From Rhodobacter xanthinilyticus (lineage in GTDB: Bacteria; Pseudomonadota; Alphaproteobacteria; Rhodobacterales; Rhodobacteraceae): a DNA stretch of 64,000 nucleotides. Numbering within the stretch: the stretch's first letter is position 1; each line of letters begins with the position of its first letter. Below are positions 38,812 through 48,887 of the stretch, in pieces. The notes beneath the pieces were generated by a model. That model saw only the letters and a program-made list of their open reading frames with translations. It did not search any database and was not told where the DNA came from. The stretch lies in NCBI RefSeq assembly GCF_001856665.1, contig NZ_CP017781.1, positions 2,451,501-2,515,500 of the forward strand. Reading direction: 5' to 3'. A program made the translations under genes and the position numbers.

Positions 38812-39579
38812 CGGAGATACTCCTCAAATCCGAAAGCTGGGTGGAGCGGTGCGCGGCCGGCACGAGCGCGGCGGCGCCGAGATCCGTGATGAGCAGCGTC
38901 TCGCCCGGGCCCGCGGCGGCGAGCGCCCGCCCGTCGGGCCCCGCGATCAGCGAGCGCCCGCAGAAGCCAAGCCCCGCATCCTCGCCGCAGAAATTGGCGT
39001 AAGCCACGATCAGGCCGAGCTCGGCCGCGCGGGCGGGCACGAGGAAATCCTGCACATGTTCAAAGCCTCGCGGGTTGGCGGTGGGCACCAGCACAAGCTC
39101 GGCCCCCGCCGCCGCCAGCGCGCGCAAATGCGGCGCGAATTCAACGTCATAGCAGATCAGGAGGGCACATTTCACGCCCTCGAGATCGAACAGGCAGTAG
39201 CCCCCCCGGGGGTGAAACTCGCCCTCTCCATCGGCCCGTAGAGCTGGATCTTGCGGTAATGGCCGCGCAGCGCGCCGCCCGCGTCGATCGTGGTGGCGGC
39301 GTTGTAGACGGTGCCGTCCGCCGCCTCGGCCCAACCGATGGTCAGCCCGCAGCCGGTCTCCCGCGCGAGCGCGGAAAGCGCGGTCATCCAGGCGCCGCCC
39401 AGCGGCTGGGCGAGGGCCGCGTGATGCTCGGGGTGGTTGTAGCCGGGCAGGAAGAGCTCGGGAAAGAGCGCCATCCTGGCCCCCGCCGCCGCCGCCGCCG
39501 TCAGAACCTCCCGGATCTTGGCAAAAGCCTCCCCGGTGGCCCCGTCGATGACGGGGCCCTGATAGAGTGCGAGTTTCAT
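38801..39579 (-). pseudogene. Nitrilase-family carbon-nitrogen hydrolase, one frameshift
   Basis: Two overlapping frames together give one protein of about 259 residues. The upstream part (39579 down to about 39208) has the catalytic Glu in LFPELFLPGYN and Lys in YRKIQLYG; the downstream part has the catalytic Cys in LLICYDVEF. Reading switches inside a C7-G5 run (39201-39212 on the plus strand). One additional base there restores SFTPGGGYCLFDLEG. The total length of 779 bases is one short of a multiple of three. The family hydrolyses amides or carbamoyl compounds, here perhaps in putrescine breakdown. Slippage in the homopolymer or a base-calling error are alternatives to true loss. Confidence 0.8.
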
Positions 39580-39591
39580 GGGGATGACCGG

Positions 39592-40620
39592 TTACTTTTT
39601 CAGATTGGTCCAGATCGCGTCATACATCTTCTGCACCTCCTGCGGGCAGGCCTCGACGAAGACCGCATTGCCCCCCGCCGGCGGGTTCGACTCGGGCGAA
39701 TTCGCGACCTCGGGGCTGAGGAACGGCGCAACCCCCGAAACCCCGGCCGAATATTGCGCGTAATTGGTCAGCGCCGCGGCGTTTTCCGGCTCGAGCATGA
39801 AGTTCATGAACTTCAGCGCATTCTCGCGGTTGGGCGCGTCCTTCAAGAGCGCGACGTTATCCATCCAGACGATATAGCCCTGTTTGGGGAAGGCATATTC
39901 GATCGGCGCGCCCTCGACGCGGGCCTTGGCCGAGAAGCCCGACCAGATCATGCCGACCGAGGCCTCGCCCGAGACCAGCACCTCCTTGGCGGTATCGGAG
40001 CCGAACGACGCCCAATCCTTCTTGGCGCCGAGCACGAGATCGTTGAGCGCCTTGAGCTGGGCGCGGTCGGTGGTGCATTGCGGGATGCCCAGATGCAGCG
40101 AGGCGAAGGTCAGCAGCTCGCCCGCGGTGTCGAGCACGTTGATCTTGCCCTTCACCTCTTCGGGCGGGTTGAAGATCATGTCGGTGGTGTTGATATCGCC
40201 CTTGTAGACGGTGCGGTTCACCGCAAACGAGGTCGAGCCCCATTGATAGGGGATCGTCGAATGGCGGCCCGGGTCGAAGGGCACATCGACCCATTCGGGC
40301 GAGATATTGGCGAAATTCGGGATCTCGTCGGGGGTGAAGGTGTCGAGCATGCCCTCATCGGCGAGGATCTTGACCATGTAATCGCCCGGCACCGCGAGGT
40401 CATAGGAGCCGAGCTTGCCCGCCTTCAGCGCCGCGAGGAGCGCCTCGTTGCTGTCGTAGGTATCCATGGTGACCTTGACGTCATATTCCTTGGAGAACTT
40501 GTCGACGAGCTCCTGGGGCAGGTATTCGAACCAGTTATAGAGCAGCAGGCTGCCCTCGGCCTCGGCGGCGGAGGCGAGCGCGAGAAGGCTGATCGCGGAG
40601 GAAGCGAGGAGGGATTTCAT
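39592..40620 (-). CDS. Polyamine-type ABC substrate-binding protein (PotF/SpuD-like)
   Basis: A 342-residue periplasmic binding protein with signal peptide KSLLASSAISLLALASAAEA. The mature start GSLLLYNWFEYLPQELVDKF matches PotD/PotF. Residues that contact the ligand in the family are present in YDLAVPGDYMV and GMIWSGFSA and in the Trp/Asp-rich segments PYQWGSTSFAVN. It should bind putrescine or spermidine. It is downstream of the two permeases and upstream of the hydrolase gene on the same strand. The gene itself is intact although the ATPase of the cassette is frameshifted. Confidence 0.88.
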   Translation of the reverse strand: MKSLLASSAISLLALASAAEAEGSLLLYNWFEYLPQELVDKFSKEYDVKVTMDTYDSNEALLAALKAGKLGSYDLAVPGDYMVKILADEGMLDTFTPDEIPNFANISPEWVDVPFDPGRHSTIPYQWGSTSFAVNRTVYKGDINTTDMIFNPPEEVKGKINVLDTAGELLTFASLHLGIPQCTTDRAQLKALNDLVLGAKKDWASFGSDTAKEVLVSGEASVGMIWSGFSAKARVEGAPIEYAFPKQGYIVWMDNVALLKDAPNRENALKFMNFMLEPENAAALTNYAQYSAGVSGVAPFLSPEVANSPESNPPAGGNAVFVEACPQEVQKMYDAIWTNLKK

Positions 40621-40670
40621 CAGGTTGGCTCCACTGTTGGGTTGGTTTGGTTGGTCTTGTTATGAGGTGG

Positions 40671-41492
40671 TCAGGCGCGTTCGGCGCGGCCCTGCCCGGC
40701 CCGGCCGATCAGCCAGGAGAGCGTGACGAAAAGCGCCGAGATCGCCAGCATCAGCGTCGAGATCGCCATGATATTGGGTTTGATCCCCTGTTTGACGGCG
40801 CCGAAGATCGCGGTGGGCAGGGTCTCGACGCCCGCGCCCTTGACGAAATTGGTGATCAGGAAGTCATCGAGCGAGATGATGAAGGCGAGCAGGAACCCCG
40901 AGAGGATCCCCGGCGCGAGAAGCGGTATCAGCACCAGTTTGAAGGCCTCGCGGGGCGAGGCGTAGAGATCCATCGCCGCCTGTTCATAGGTATCGGGCAG
41001 GCTTTGCAGCCGCGCCGCGATCGGCAGATAGGCGAAGGGGATGCAGAAGGTGATATGGGCGAGCAGGATCGTGCCGAGCCCGCCCTTGAAGCCGAGCGTG
41101 GTGAAGAAGATCAGGCTCGCGACCGCGGTCACCACCTCGGGCACCATGAGCGGCAGGTTGATCAGCGCAAACGAGAGGGCCTTGGCGCGGAACCGCCCGG
41201 CGCGGTGCATGGCGACGGCGGCCGCGGTGGCGATCATCGTCGCGGTGATCGAGGCGGTGACCGCGATCAGGAGCGAATTCACCGTCGCGGCGCGGAACTT
41301 GCCCGCCTCGGGCCCGGTGAAGACATCGAGATACCATTTGAGCGACCAGCCGCCCCAGTTGGTGATCGAAGCCGAGGCGTTGAAGCTGTAGACCGCGACG
41401 ACGATCAGCGGCGTGTAAAGCACCACGAGGCAGAGCACGGTGATCGCGCGAAAGCCGGTGAAATGGCGCAGGTCGATCTTGCGAGCCATCAT
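40671..41492 (-). CDS. Polyamine-type ABC permease (PotC/PotI-like)
   Basis: A 273-residue permease with six helices. The EAA loop is [24 protein letters not shown], and the sequence [15 protein letters not shown] is the conserved PotC/PotI segment. The start overlaps the PotB-like stop (ATGA). Full length and intact. Confidence 0.9.
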   Translation of the reverse strand: MMARKIDLRHFTGFRAITVLCLVVLYTPLIVVAVYSFNASASITNWGGWSLKWYLDVFTGPEAGKFRAATVNSLLIAVTASITATMIATAAAVAMHRAGRFRAKALSFALINLPLMVPEVVTAVASLIFFTTLGFKGGLGTILLAHITFCIPFAYLPIAARLQSLPDTYEQAAMDLYASPREAFKLVLIPLLAPGILSGFLLAFIISLDDFLITNFVKGAGVETLPTAIFGAVKQGIKPNIMAISTLMLAISALFVTLSWLIGRAGQGRAERA

Positions 41493-42409
41493 TTGCCCCC
41501 CTTGGCCTGAGCCCGCGCATAGACGAGCAAAACCCCCATCACGATCGTCATCAAGACCATCGAGACCGCCGCGCCGAAGGGCCAGTTGCCGGCCGCGCCC
41601 TTGAACTGCTCCTCGATCAGCGAGCCGATCATGAAAGCCTTGGCCCCGCCGAGGAGATCGGGCGCGAGGAAGGCGCCGAGCGAGGGCACGAAGACCAGGA
41701 TGCAGCCCGCCACGATCCCCGGTTTGACCACCGGCAGGATGATCAGCGCGAGCGTCTCCCAGGCGCCGGCGTAAAGATCGGCCGCGGCCTCGGAGAGGGC
41801 GAAATCATAGCGCTCCACCGCCGCATAGATCGGCAGGACCATGAACGGCAGGTAGCTGTAGAAGAGCCCGAGCTGCACCGCGAGGTTGGTGTTGACGATG
41901 CCGAGCGCGCCGTCGAAGAGGCCCAGCGCGTTCAGAAGCTCGTTCAGCGGGCCGCCGTCGCGGATCAGGAATTTCATCGAGACGGTGCGGATCAAGAGGT
42001 TCACCCAATAGGGCACGGTGACGAGAAAGAGCCAGAGCGCGCGGCTTCTCGGCGCCCGCGTGGCGATGAACCAGGCGGTCGGGAAGCCGACGATGAGGCA
42101 CAGGAGCGTCGCCAGCCCCGCCTGCCAGATCGAGCGCCAGAAGATCGTCAGATAGGTCCATTCGATCACCGGCGGCTCATCGCCGAAGAACCCGCGGTTG
42201 AGGAAGAAATGGTCATAGGCCGCAAGCGTCGGGCGCCAGATCACGCCGCCGCGGAACTCCTGGGTGAGGAAGGAGTAGACCGCCATCAGGAGCACCGGCA
42301 CCAGCATGAAAAGGCCGATCATCAGCCAGCCGGGCAGCATCAGCCGCCCCGCCGCGCCGCGGTAGATCGACGAGCCGGAGCCGCCGCCCGAGGGACCCCC
42401 GCCCGCCAT
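41489..42409 (-). CDS. Polyamine-type ABC permease (PotB/PotH-like)
   Basis: A 306-residue permease with six helices after a Gly/Ser-rich lead. [19 protein letters not shown] and the EAA loop [24 protein letters not shown] fit PotB/PotH. Its ATG overlaps the stop of the ATPase gene by one base (TGATG). Intact. Confidence 0.9.
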   Translation of the reverse strand: MAGGGPSGGGSGSSIYRGAAGRLMLPGWLMIGLFMLVPVLLMAVYSFLTQEFRGGVIWRPTLAAYDHFFLNRGFFGDEPPVIEWTYLTIFWRSIWQAGLATLLCLIVGFPTAWFIATRAPRSRALWLFLVTVPYWVNLLIRTVSMKFLIRDGGPLNELLNALGLFDGALGIVNTNLAVQLGLFYSYLPFMVLPIYAAVERYDFALSEAAADLYAGAWETLALIILPVVKPGIVAGCILVFVPSLGAFLAPDLLGGAKAFMIGSLIEEQFKGAAGNWPFGAAVSMVLMTIVMGVLLVYARAQAKGGK

Positions 42410-43474
42410 CAGTCGACGAGCAGGCGCGCCGCGCCCGCCTCCGGTTTGAGCCCGACCTCGGCGCCCACCTCGGGCAGGCCGGAGGCCACGTTTTGCACCC
42501 GCACCACCACCTCTTCGCCATCGACAAGCCGCGTGCGCAGCTGGATATCGGTGCCGAGATAGACATGATCGAGCACAGTGGCCCGCATCAGCCCCGCGCC
42601 CGGCGCGCAGAGGTCGATCCGCTCGGGGCGCAGGCTCAGATGCCCCCGCCCGAGCCCCGGCGCATGGCCCGCGCAGACAAGCCGCGCCCCGCCCGGCAAG
42701 ATCACCTCGGCGGTGCCGTCCCCCTGCCCCGCGATCTCGACTCGATCAGGTTGGTCTCGCCGATGAAATCGGCCACGAAGCGGTTGACCGGCGCCTCATA
42801 GATCTCGCGCGGGGTGCCGACCTGCTGGACGCGGCCGGCCGACATCACCGCGATCCGGTCGGACATGGTCAGCGCCTCCTCCTGGTCATGGGTGACGAAG
42901 ATGAAGGCGATGCCGGTCTCGCGTTGCAGCGCCTTGAGCTCGGGGCGCACCGCCTGGCGCAGCTTCAGATCGAGCGCCGAGAGCGGCTCGTCGAGGAGCA
43001 GCACCTTGGGCCGCGGCGCAAGCGCGCGGGCGAGCGCCACGCGCTGTTGCTGGCCGCCCGAAAGCTGCGCGGGGCGGCGCTCGGCGAACTCGGAAAGCTG
43101 CACCAGATCAAGCACTTGCCGCGCGCGGTCGCGGGCGTCCTCGACCGTCCAGCCGAGCCGGCGGGTGCCGAAGACGACATTCTCGAGCACCGTCATATGG
43201 GGGAACAGCGCATATTGCTGGAACACCGTGTTGATCGGGCGCTTGTAGGGCGGCAGCGGCGCGATATCCTCGCCATGGAGCAAGATCGCCCCCTCGGTGA
43301 CATCCTCGAACCCCGTGATCGCGCGCAAAAGCGTGGTCTTGCCGCAGCCCGAGGGGCCGAGCAGCGTGAAGAATTCCTGCGCGCGGATCTCGAGCGAGAC
43401 GCCATGCAGCCGGTCACCGTGCCGTATGTCTTGACGACCTTGTCGACATGGATCGCGATATCCTGTGCGGGCAT
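42409..43474 (-). pseudogene. Polyamine-type ABC ATPase (PotA/PotG-like), two frameshifts
   Basis: The protein is spread over three frames. Frame one starts at 43474 ([21 protein letters not shown]) and is lost near 43410. Frame two supplies the Walker A region, [25 protein letters not shown] and FVTHDQEEA down to about 42742. Frame three gives the C-terminal OB-like domain down to 42409. In both places a single missing base explains the switch (GG where three bases are needed at about 43410; GA followed by GTC at about 42742). The span of 1066 bases plus two equals 356 codons, the expected family length. As read, no functional ATPase is made; two independent base-calling errors are the alternative. 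Confidence 0.85.
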
Positions 43475-43533
43475 GTTTTTCCCTTTATTGATACCCCCCT
43501 GCGGGCCTGGAAAGCGTAAGGGAGAGGTTTTGC

Positions 43534-43549
43534 GGGGGTATATACCCCC
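43534..43549. promoter_or_regulatory. Perfect 16-bp palindrome between polyamine operon and LuxR gene
   Basis: GGGGGTATATACCCCC is a perfect palindrome ending nine bases before the LuxR-type ATG at 43558, and a related half-site TACCCCCC lies at 43493-43500. Location in the divergent 83-bp region makes it a strong candidate operator for the LuxR-type protein, probably auto-regulatory because of overlap with its own translation start region. Confidence 0.6.
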
Positions 43550-43557
43550 AAGGTGGT

Positions 43558-44361
43558 ATGATGCGGCCCTTGCCGAATTCGACCGAAGCGAGCCTCGGGC
43601 GCGCGATCGAGGCGCTCGGCGGCGAGCGCTTCGAAGTCACGCTATATCAATGGCTTGCGCGGTGTTATGAAATCGACAACACGACCATGTTGGCCTATTT
43701 TCAGAACCGCGCGCCCGAAGTTCTGTTCACCCAGTCGATGCAGCCGCGCGTGCATGATCAAATTTTCAGCACTTATCTCGCGGGCGCCTATCTGGTGGAC
43801 CCTTTCTATACGCTCCACCTCGAGCGCGCGCCCGCCGGCCTCTACCGGATGCAAGACATCGCCCCCGACCATTTCCAGCGCAACGAATATTACGCCACCT
43901 ATTACCGCGCGACGACGCTGGTCGACGAGATCGCCTATGTCGCCTACTCCGCCGAGGGGGTGTCGGTGCATATCGGCCTCGGCCGCGACGCGGCCTCGGG
44001 GCGGCGGTTCAGCCCGCGCGACATCGCCGAGGCCGAGCGGATCACGCCGATCGTCTGCGGGCTGATCGCGCAAAACTGGGCGAGCCTGAAATCGGGGGGC
44101 GATTTCAACGACGAGGCGCTTCTCGATGTGCTGATCGCCGAGTTGCGCGCGGTGCATGATATCGCGCTCAGCCCCCGTCAGGCGCAGATCGCGCTGATGA
44201 TCCTGCGCGGCCACAGCTCGGTCTCGATCGCGCTGCGCCTCGAGATCTCGGCGCAGACGGTGAAGGTGTTTCGCAAACAGCTCTACCGCAAATGCGCGAT
44301 CAGCTCGCAAGCCGAGCTCTTCTCGCTGGTGATGCCGCTTTTGTCGCAAAAACTGGCCTGA
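43558..44361 (+). CDS. LuxR-type transcriptional regulator
   Basis: A 267-residue regulator with a C-terminal LuxR/Fix[44 protein letters not shown]. The N-terminal 190 residues form a sensor-like domain without an obvious receiver Asp or autoinducer pocket; an aromatic-rich stretch ([15 protein letters not shown]) is notable. It is divergent from the frameshifted polyamine importer and most likely regulates it, possibly in response to a polyamine. Confidence 0.85.
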   Translation: MMRPLPNSTEASLGRAIEALGGERFEVTLYQWLARCYEIDNTTMLAYFQNRAPEVLFTQSMQPRVHDQIFSTYLAGAYLVDPFYTLHLERAPAGLYRMQDIAPDHFQRNEYYATYYRATTLVDEIAYVAYSAEGVSVHIGLGRDAASGRRFSPRDIAEAERITPIVCGLIAQNWASLKSGGDFNDEALLDVLIAELRAVHDIALSPRQAQIALMILRGHSSVSIALRLEISAQTVKVFRKQLYRKCAISSQAELFSLVMPLLSQKLA

Positions 44362-44491
44362 GGCGGCGGCGCGGCGCTCGCGACACGGCGATTTAAGTCT
44401 ACCGGCGGCATTTTCTGCGCCTTTGCCCGTATTTTTACGGTTTCTTTCGCTTTTGCGGCGAGGGTTGCCCGAAACCTATAGGAGCCTCGGC

Positions 44492-46774
44492 ATGAAATCG
44501 CTCTTCGCCACCGTCTCGGGAAAACTGGTGCTCGCCACCGGCCTCGCCATCGCGTTGATCGTCACGCTGATCACTGCGGTCGGCGGCTGGATGACCTTTC
44601 ATCGGGTCGAGGCGCAGGTGACCGACCTCGCCCATGACAAATCCGAATGGGCCGCGAGCGAGGTCTCGCGCGAGATCACCGTGGCGACCTCGGCCGCGAC
44701 CGGGCTTGCCGGGGCGCTCGGCGGTTACCTGGGCACCGGCGCGGCCACGAGCGAGCAGCTGATCGCGCTGCTCGAGGCGGTTCCGGGCGAATATGACACG
44801 CTCTTCTCCTCCTGGATGTCGGGCCTCACCGACGGCACGACCGACCGATTCGTGACCGGCGCGAGCGGGCGCAACGAGGCGGGCGTGTTCACCCCGTTCT
44901 GGACGAAATCCGACACCGGCGGGCTGAATTTCTCGACCTTCGCGATCGACGAGAGCGCGAGCTGGTATGCCTCGCCGCTCGCCACGGGAAAGATCCTGAT
45001 CACCGAACCCTATATCACCGACGAGGGATTCGTGATGACCTCGGCAGCGGCGCCGGTGCGGGTGAAGGGCGAAATCGTCGCGATCGCGGGCGTCGACATC
45101 ACGCTGAAAGAACTCTCCAGCCTGCTGGCCGCGATGGAAACTTTCGAAGGCGGGCGAATGACGCTGGTCGACAGCAATGGCAAATGGGTCGCCCACCCCG
45201 ATGCCGCGCGGCTGACCAAACCCTATGAAGACGAGGGCAAGGAGCTGCTCGCTCAGGCCCTCGCCGATGGCAAGCCGCGCGAGTTGCGGAGCCTCGATGG
45301 CAGCTATCGCCGCTTCATCTACCCGTTCACGACGACCGGGATGAACACCACCTGGGCGACGATTCTCGACGTGCCGGAAACGGTCTTCACCGCGCCGGTG
45401 CGCCATGAGGTGCTCGGCGCGATCGCGGGGGGCGCTGCGATCTTGCTGATGGCGCTGCTTACCATCGGCTTCTCCGCACGCAAGATGGTGCGCCGCCCGC
45501 TCGCGCAGATGCTGGCCTCCGTCGATGGCCTCGCGCAAGGCCATTATGACACCGAAGTGCCCGGCGCCGACCGCCACGACGAGATCGGCACGATGGCGGG
45601 CGCGGTCGAAACCCTGCGCCGCGGCCTGATCGAGAAGCGCAGTCTCGAAGGCGAACAGGCCCGCCTGCGCGCCGAGGCCGAGCGTCAGCGCGAAGAACGC
45701 CTCGAGGAGCAACGCCGCCTCGCCGAGGAACGCGAGGCCCTGCGCCGCGCCGAAGAGGAGCGGGAACGCCAAGCCGCCGAGGCCGCCGAGGCCGCCCGCG
45801 CGCGCGAAGAGGCCCAGCGCGCCGCGCGCGCGCGCGAACAGGGCGCGGTCGTCGACAGCCTCGCCTCCTCGCTACGCGCCCTCGCCGGCGGCAATCTCGA
45901 TGTCGCGATCTCCGAGCAATTCTCGAGCGATTACGAACAGTTGCGCCTCGATTTCAATGAAACCGTGGCGCGGCTGAGCGATCTTCTCTCCGCGATCGAT
46001 GGCGCCACGCGCAACATCGTCGGCGGGGTCCACGAGATCACCAACGCGACCGGAGACATGTCGCGCCAGACCGAAACCTCGGCCGCGACGCTCGAGGAAA
46101 CCGCCGCGGCGCTCAATGAGCTCACCAATGCCGTGCAATCGGCCGCCTCGAGCGCGCGCGACGCCGATGCGCTGGTGCGCCGCGCGACCGACGAGGCCCG
46201 CGACACCACCCGCGTCGTTGAAGAAGCGGTGACCGCAATGGGCACGATCCAGGGCTCCTCGGCGCAGATCTCGAAGATCATCAACGTGATCGACGACATC
46301 GCCTTCCAGACCAACCTGCTCGCGCTGAACGCAGGCGTCGAAGCGGCGCGCGCGGGCGAGGCCGGCCGCGGGTTTGCGGTCGTCGCCTCGGAGGTGCGCG
46401 CCCTTGCCCAGCGCGCCTCGGAAGCCGCCCGCGACATCAACTCGCTGATCTCGGAAAGCGGGGTGCAGGTCGATACCGGCGTGGCGCTCGTCGGCCGGGC
46501 CGGCGAAGCGCTGCATTCGATCGTCGTCTCGATCGAAACGATCTCGCGCAATGTCAGCGAAATCGCGTCCTCCGCACATGAGCAAGCCTCGGGGATCGCC
46601 GAGATCAACACCGCCGTGACGCAGCTCGACCGGGCCCAGCAGACCAATGCCGCAGGCGTCGAAGAGACCGCCGCCGCCTGCATGGTGCTGCGCGATCAGG
46701 CCCTCTCGCTCGACGAGCTGGTCGGCCGGTTCCGCGGCGACGAGAGCGCGGGCGCCGCCTCCCGGGCGGCGTAA
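44492..46774 (+). CDS. Methyl-accepting chemotaxis protein with periplasmic dCache-like sensor
   Basis: A 760-residue chemoreceptor. TM1 at about residues 12-34, a periplasmic dCache-type domain (about 40-320, with [20 protein letters not shown] and [13 protein letters not shown]), TM2 at about 328-350, a HAMP domain, a long Glu/Arg coiled coil (about 385-470) and the signalling hairpin [20 protein letters not shown]. The WYASP...Y...GVD pattern is that of many amino-acid- or amine-binding Cache domains; whether polyamines are sensed is inferred only from position beside the polyamine locus. AGGAG precedes the ATG. Confidence 0.93.
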   Translation: MKSLFATVSGKLVLATGLAIALIVTLITAVGGWMTFHRVEAQVTDLAHDKSEWAASEVSREITVATSAATGLAGALGGYLGTGAATSEQLIALLEAVPGEYDTLFSSWMSGLTDGTTDRFVTGASGRNEAGVFTPFWTKSDTGGLNFSTFAIDESASWYASPLATGKILITEPYITDEGFVMTSAAAPVRVKGEIVAIAGVDITLKELSSLLAAMETFEGGRMTLVDSNGKWVAHPDAARLTKPYEDEGKELLAQALADGKPRELRSLDGSYRRFIYPFTTTGMNTTWATILDVPETVFTAPVRHEVLGAIAGGAAILLMALLTIGFSARKMVRRPLAQMLASVDGLAQGHYDTEVPGADRHDEIGTMAGAVETLRRGLIEKRSLEGEQARLRAEAERQREERLEEQRRLAEEREALRRAEEERERQAAEAAEAARAREEAQRAARAREQGAVVDSLASSLRALAGGNLDVAISEQFSSDYEQLRLDFNETVARLSDLLSAIDGATRNIVGGVHEITNATGDMSRQTETSAATLEETAAALNELTNAVQSAASSARDADALVRRATDEARDTTRVVEEAVTAMGTIQGSSAQISKIINVIDDIAFQTNLLALNAGVEAARAGEAGRGFAVVASEVRALAQRASEAARDINSLISESGVQVDTGVALVGRAGEALHSIVVSIETISRNVSEIASSAHEQASGIAEINTAVTQLDRAQQTNAAGVEETAAACMVLRDQALSLDELVGRFRGDESAGAASRAA

Positions 46775-46792
46775 CCTCCGCCGTGCCCTGCG

Positions 46793-47257
46793 TCAGGCCA
46801 CAGCCCGGCGCCGCGCCGCGTTGCGCAAATCGCGGTGCAACGAGGAATAGGGCCAATCTTCCGGCGTGCGCACCAACCCATGCCGGACCGGGTCTTGCCA
46901 GCAGAGCGCCAGGTGGCGATTGACCTCGGCCTCATCGCGCAGATCCTGCGCGAGGATCTCGGGCTCCCAGACGGTCTGCGGCGCGTCCGGCCGCACCGTG
47001 CGGGCAAAAGCGTCGCGAAAACACCGCCAGCGCGTGAGCGCCTCGCGCGGTCCCGGCGGCAGGGTCAGCACCGCATGGAGGTGATCAGGCAGCACCACCA
47101 TCGCCTCGCAGCGCGTTGCATGGGCCGCGACCGTCGCGCGCCAGGCAAGCCGCAGCGTCTCGATCTCGCGGATCAACAGATCCGTCTCGCCCCGCGCCAG
47201 GCGAAGGGTGAAAAACCGGGTCTGCCCGGGAAGGGGGATTCGACTCAGTGCAACCAT
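46793..47257 (-). CDS. RayT-like (Y1/REP-associated) transposase relative
   Basis: A 154-residue HUH-type protein of the RayT/Y1_Tnp group. The HUH motif is PDHLHAVLTLP and the conserved C-terminal block is DPVRHGLVRTPEDWPYSSLHRD. In family members the nucleophilic Tyr usually lies a few residues before NPVR/DPVR; here the segment is HLALCWQDPVRHG and has Leu at that place. The protein may therefore be a domesticated or inactive member. No flanking inverted repeats typical of an IS200 element were recognised. Confidence 0.75.
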   Translation of the reverse strand: MVALSRIPLPGQTRFFTLRLARGETDLLIREIETLRLAWRATVAAHATRCEAMVVLPDHLHAVLTLPPGPREALTRWRCFRDAFARTVRPDAPQTVWEPEILAQDLRDEAEVNRHLALCWQDPVRHGLVRTPEDWPYSSLHRDLRNAARRRAVA

Positions 47258-47512
47258 GCGAGCAGGATTGCCCGACAGGGTTAACAAATCCTGAATCCGA
47301 GGCGCCCCGCCCGACGCGATCGCGCTCACGACTATGTGAGAAACCGGTTGCCCAAAAACGGACAAGATGCTCAAATATCCCCGGAGCAGAAAGATTCGCG
47401 CCCTGATTGTAACGAAGGGAAGCCGGGACCGGCCCCATCGCAGCGTTCCGCCTTTGCCGTGCAGCATTTTACCCGTCCACACCCGCAGCCTCACACCGCC
47501 CCGAGGGATCCG

Positions 47513-48199
47513 ATGGCAGACACTTTCGCCCTTATCACGCGCTCCTGCGCCCTGCTCCGCGCCGCCGGCCCGCAGACCCGCGAGCGCCTCAGACGAAGCG
47601 CGCGGCTGCGCCACTATCATCGGGGCGAGACGATCTTCCTCCACCAGAGCCGGGCTCAAGCCTGTCATCTGGTGCTCGAGGGCTGGGTCAAACTCTACCG
47701 AATCGCCCCGAATGGCTGCGAGGCGCTGCTGGGCATCCACACCCGCGGCGAAACGTTTGGCCTCGCCGACGGGCTGCGCGGCGCGGCGCGCAGCTTCGGC
47801 GCCGATGCCGCCTCGGACTGCGACTTGCTGATCCTGCCGGCGCCCGAGATCCGCGCCGCAGCCGCAACAGACCCGGGCCTGCAAGAGGCCTTGCTGCACG
47901 AGAGCTTCGCCGCGACAGACGGGCTGCTCGACCAGATCACCGATCTGAAATCGTGCAGCGCCCTGCAGCGCGTCGCGGCCTTCCTGTGCGCCCATGCCTG
48001 CGTGACCGAGGACGGGCTGCGCGTCATCCTGCCGTTCGAAAAACACCTAATCGCGGCCTATCTCGGGATCAAACCAGAGAGCCTGTCGCGCGCGCTCTCG
48101 CGGCTGAAGCCGCTCGGCGTCACGATCTCGCGCGACATCGTCCTGATCCGAGACCCGGAGGCGCTCGACGCGCTGTTGCGCGAAGAGGCCGCGGCCTGA
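47513..48199 (+). CDS. Crp/Fnr-family transcriptional regulator
   Basis: A 228-residue regulator. An N-terminal cyclic-nucleotide-binding-like beta roll (residues 20-120; IFLHQSRAQACHLVLEGWVK) and a C-terminal winged HTH with recognition helix PESLSRALSRLKPLG, where the ExxSR pattern is that of FNR-like proteins and suggests TTGAT-type half-sites. The four-Cys cluster of FNR is not present, so it is more like Dnr/NnrR proteins. Its stop is adjacent to the ParA-like stop (convergent). The 255-bp region upstream (47258-47512) shows no other gene. Confidence 0.87.
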   Translation: MADTFALITRSCALLRAAGPQTRERLRRSARLRHYHRGETIFLHQSRAQACHLVLEGWVKLYRIAPNGCEALLGIHTRGETFGLADGLRGAARSFGADAASDCDLLILPAPEIRAAAATDPGLQEALLHESFAATDGLLDQITDLKSCSALQRVAAFLCAHACVTEDGLRVILPFEKHLIAAYLGIKPESLSRALSRLKPLGVTISRDIVLIRDPEALDALLREEAAA

Positions 48200-48200
48200 G

Positions 48201-48824
48201 TCAGGCGAGAAGCTCGTCGAGCAGCGCCTCGATCTCGGCGCTCGCCGGGCCACGCCGCGGCGCCTCGAGCACGCCGAGCCCCTGCCCCAGCGTTTCGGCA
48301 AAAACCACCCGATGCGCGAGCGAGGCCTCCACGAGATCGGCCTCGAGCTGCTCGGCCGCCTCGCGCACCTCGGCGTCGAGCCGGGTGCCGCGCTTGACAC
48401 GGTTGAGCACGACCTTCGGCCGCTTGCCCTCGCGCCGCGCGAGATCGAGCACCCCTTCCGTCGCCCAGAGATCGACATGGCTCGCCGCCACCGGCACCAC
48501 GATCAGATCCGCCTCGCGCAGCGCCGGGCGCAGATCGCTGTCCACCTTCGGCGGCGTGTCGATGATCACCACATCGACGATTTTCTTAAGCTTTTCACAC
48601 TCATAGCTGACACCCCAAGCCGAGGAGGTCGAAAAATCGAGCCCCGGATCGCCCAGCACATCGCGCCGCGCCATGAACCAGCGGCCGAGCGAGCCCTGCG
48701 GATCGGTGTCGAGAAGCGCGACGCTGCGCCCCCGCGCGCGCAGCGCCACCGCGAGGTTGACCGCCAGCGTCGTCTTGCCCGCGCCGCCCTTTTGCTGCGC
48801 CACCGTGATTACCAATCCAGCCAT
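48201..48824 (-). CDS. Orphan ParA-type ATPase
   Basis: A 207-residue deviant Walker-type ATPase. Deviant P-loop QQKGGAGKTTLAVNLA, Walker A' LDTDPQGSLGRW and VVIIDTPPKVDSD are intact. The start at 48824 (MAGLVITVAQQKGG) has GGGGGTCGG upstream; an ATG four codons earlier is possible. No parB gene accompanies it. Such orphans position protein complexes such as chemosensory arrays or other cargo in alphaproteobacteria; the two chemoreceptors nearby make that a mild possibility. Confidence 0.87.
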   Translation of the reverse strand: MAGLVITVAQQKGGAGKTTLAVNLAVALRARGRSVALLDTDPQGSLGRWFMARRDVLGDPGLDFSTSSAWGVSYECEKLKKIVDVVIIDTPPKVDSDLRPALREADLIVVPVAASHVDLWATEGVLDLARREGKRPKVVLNRVKRGTRLDAEVREAAEQLEADLVEASLAHRVVFAETLGQGLGVLEAPRRGPASAEIEALLDELLA

Positions 48825-48887
48825 CCGACCCCCCATGCTGCGCCGCAGAATAGGGCGAGTCGGCCCGCATTGCACGCGAATTCGGGC

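Noticed and set aside
48201-48824. ParA as part of a partition system
   Set aside because: No ParB or centromere-like repeats lie next to it; the ParB-like gene at 516 is about 48 kb away on an island, so pairing is not supported.
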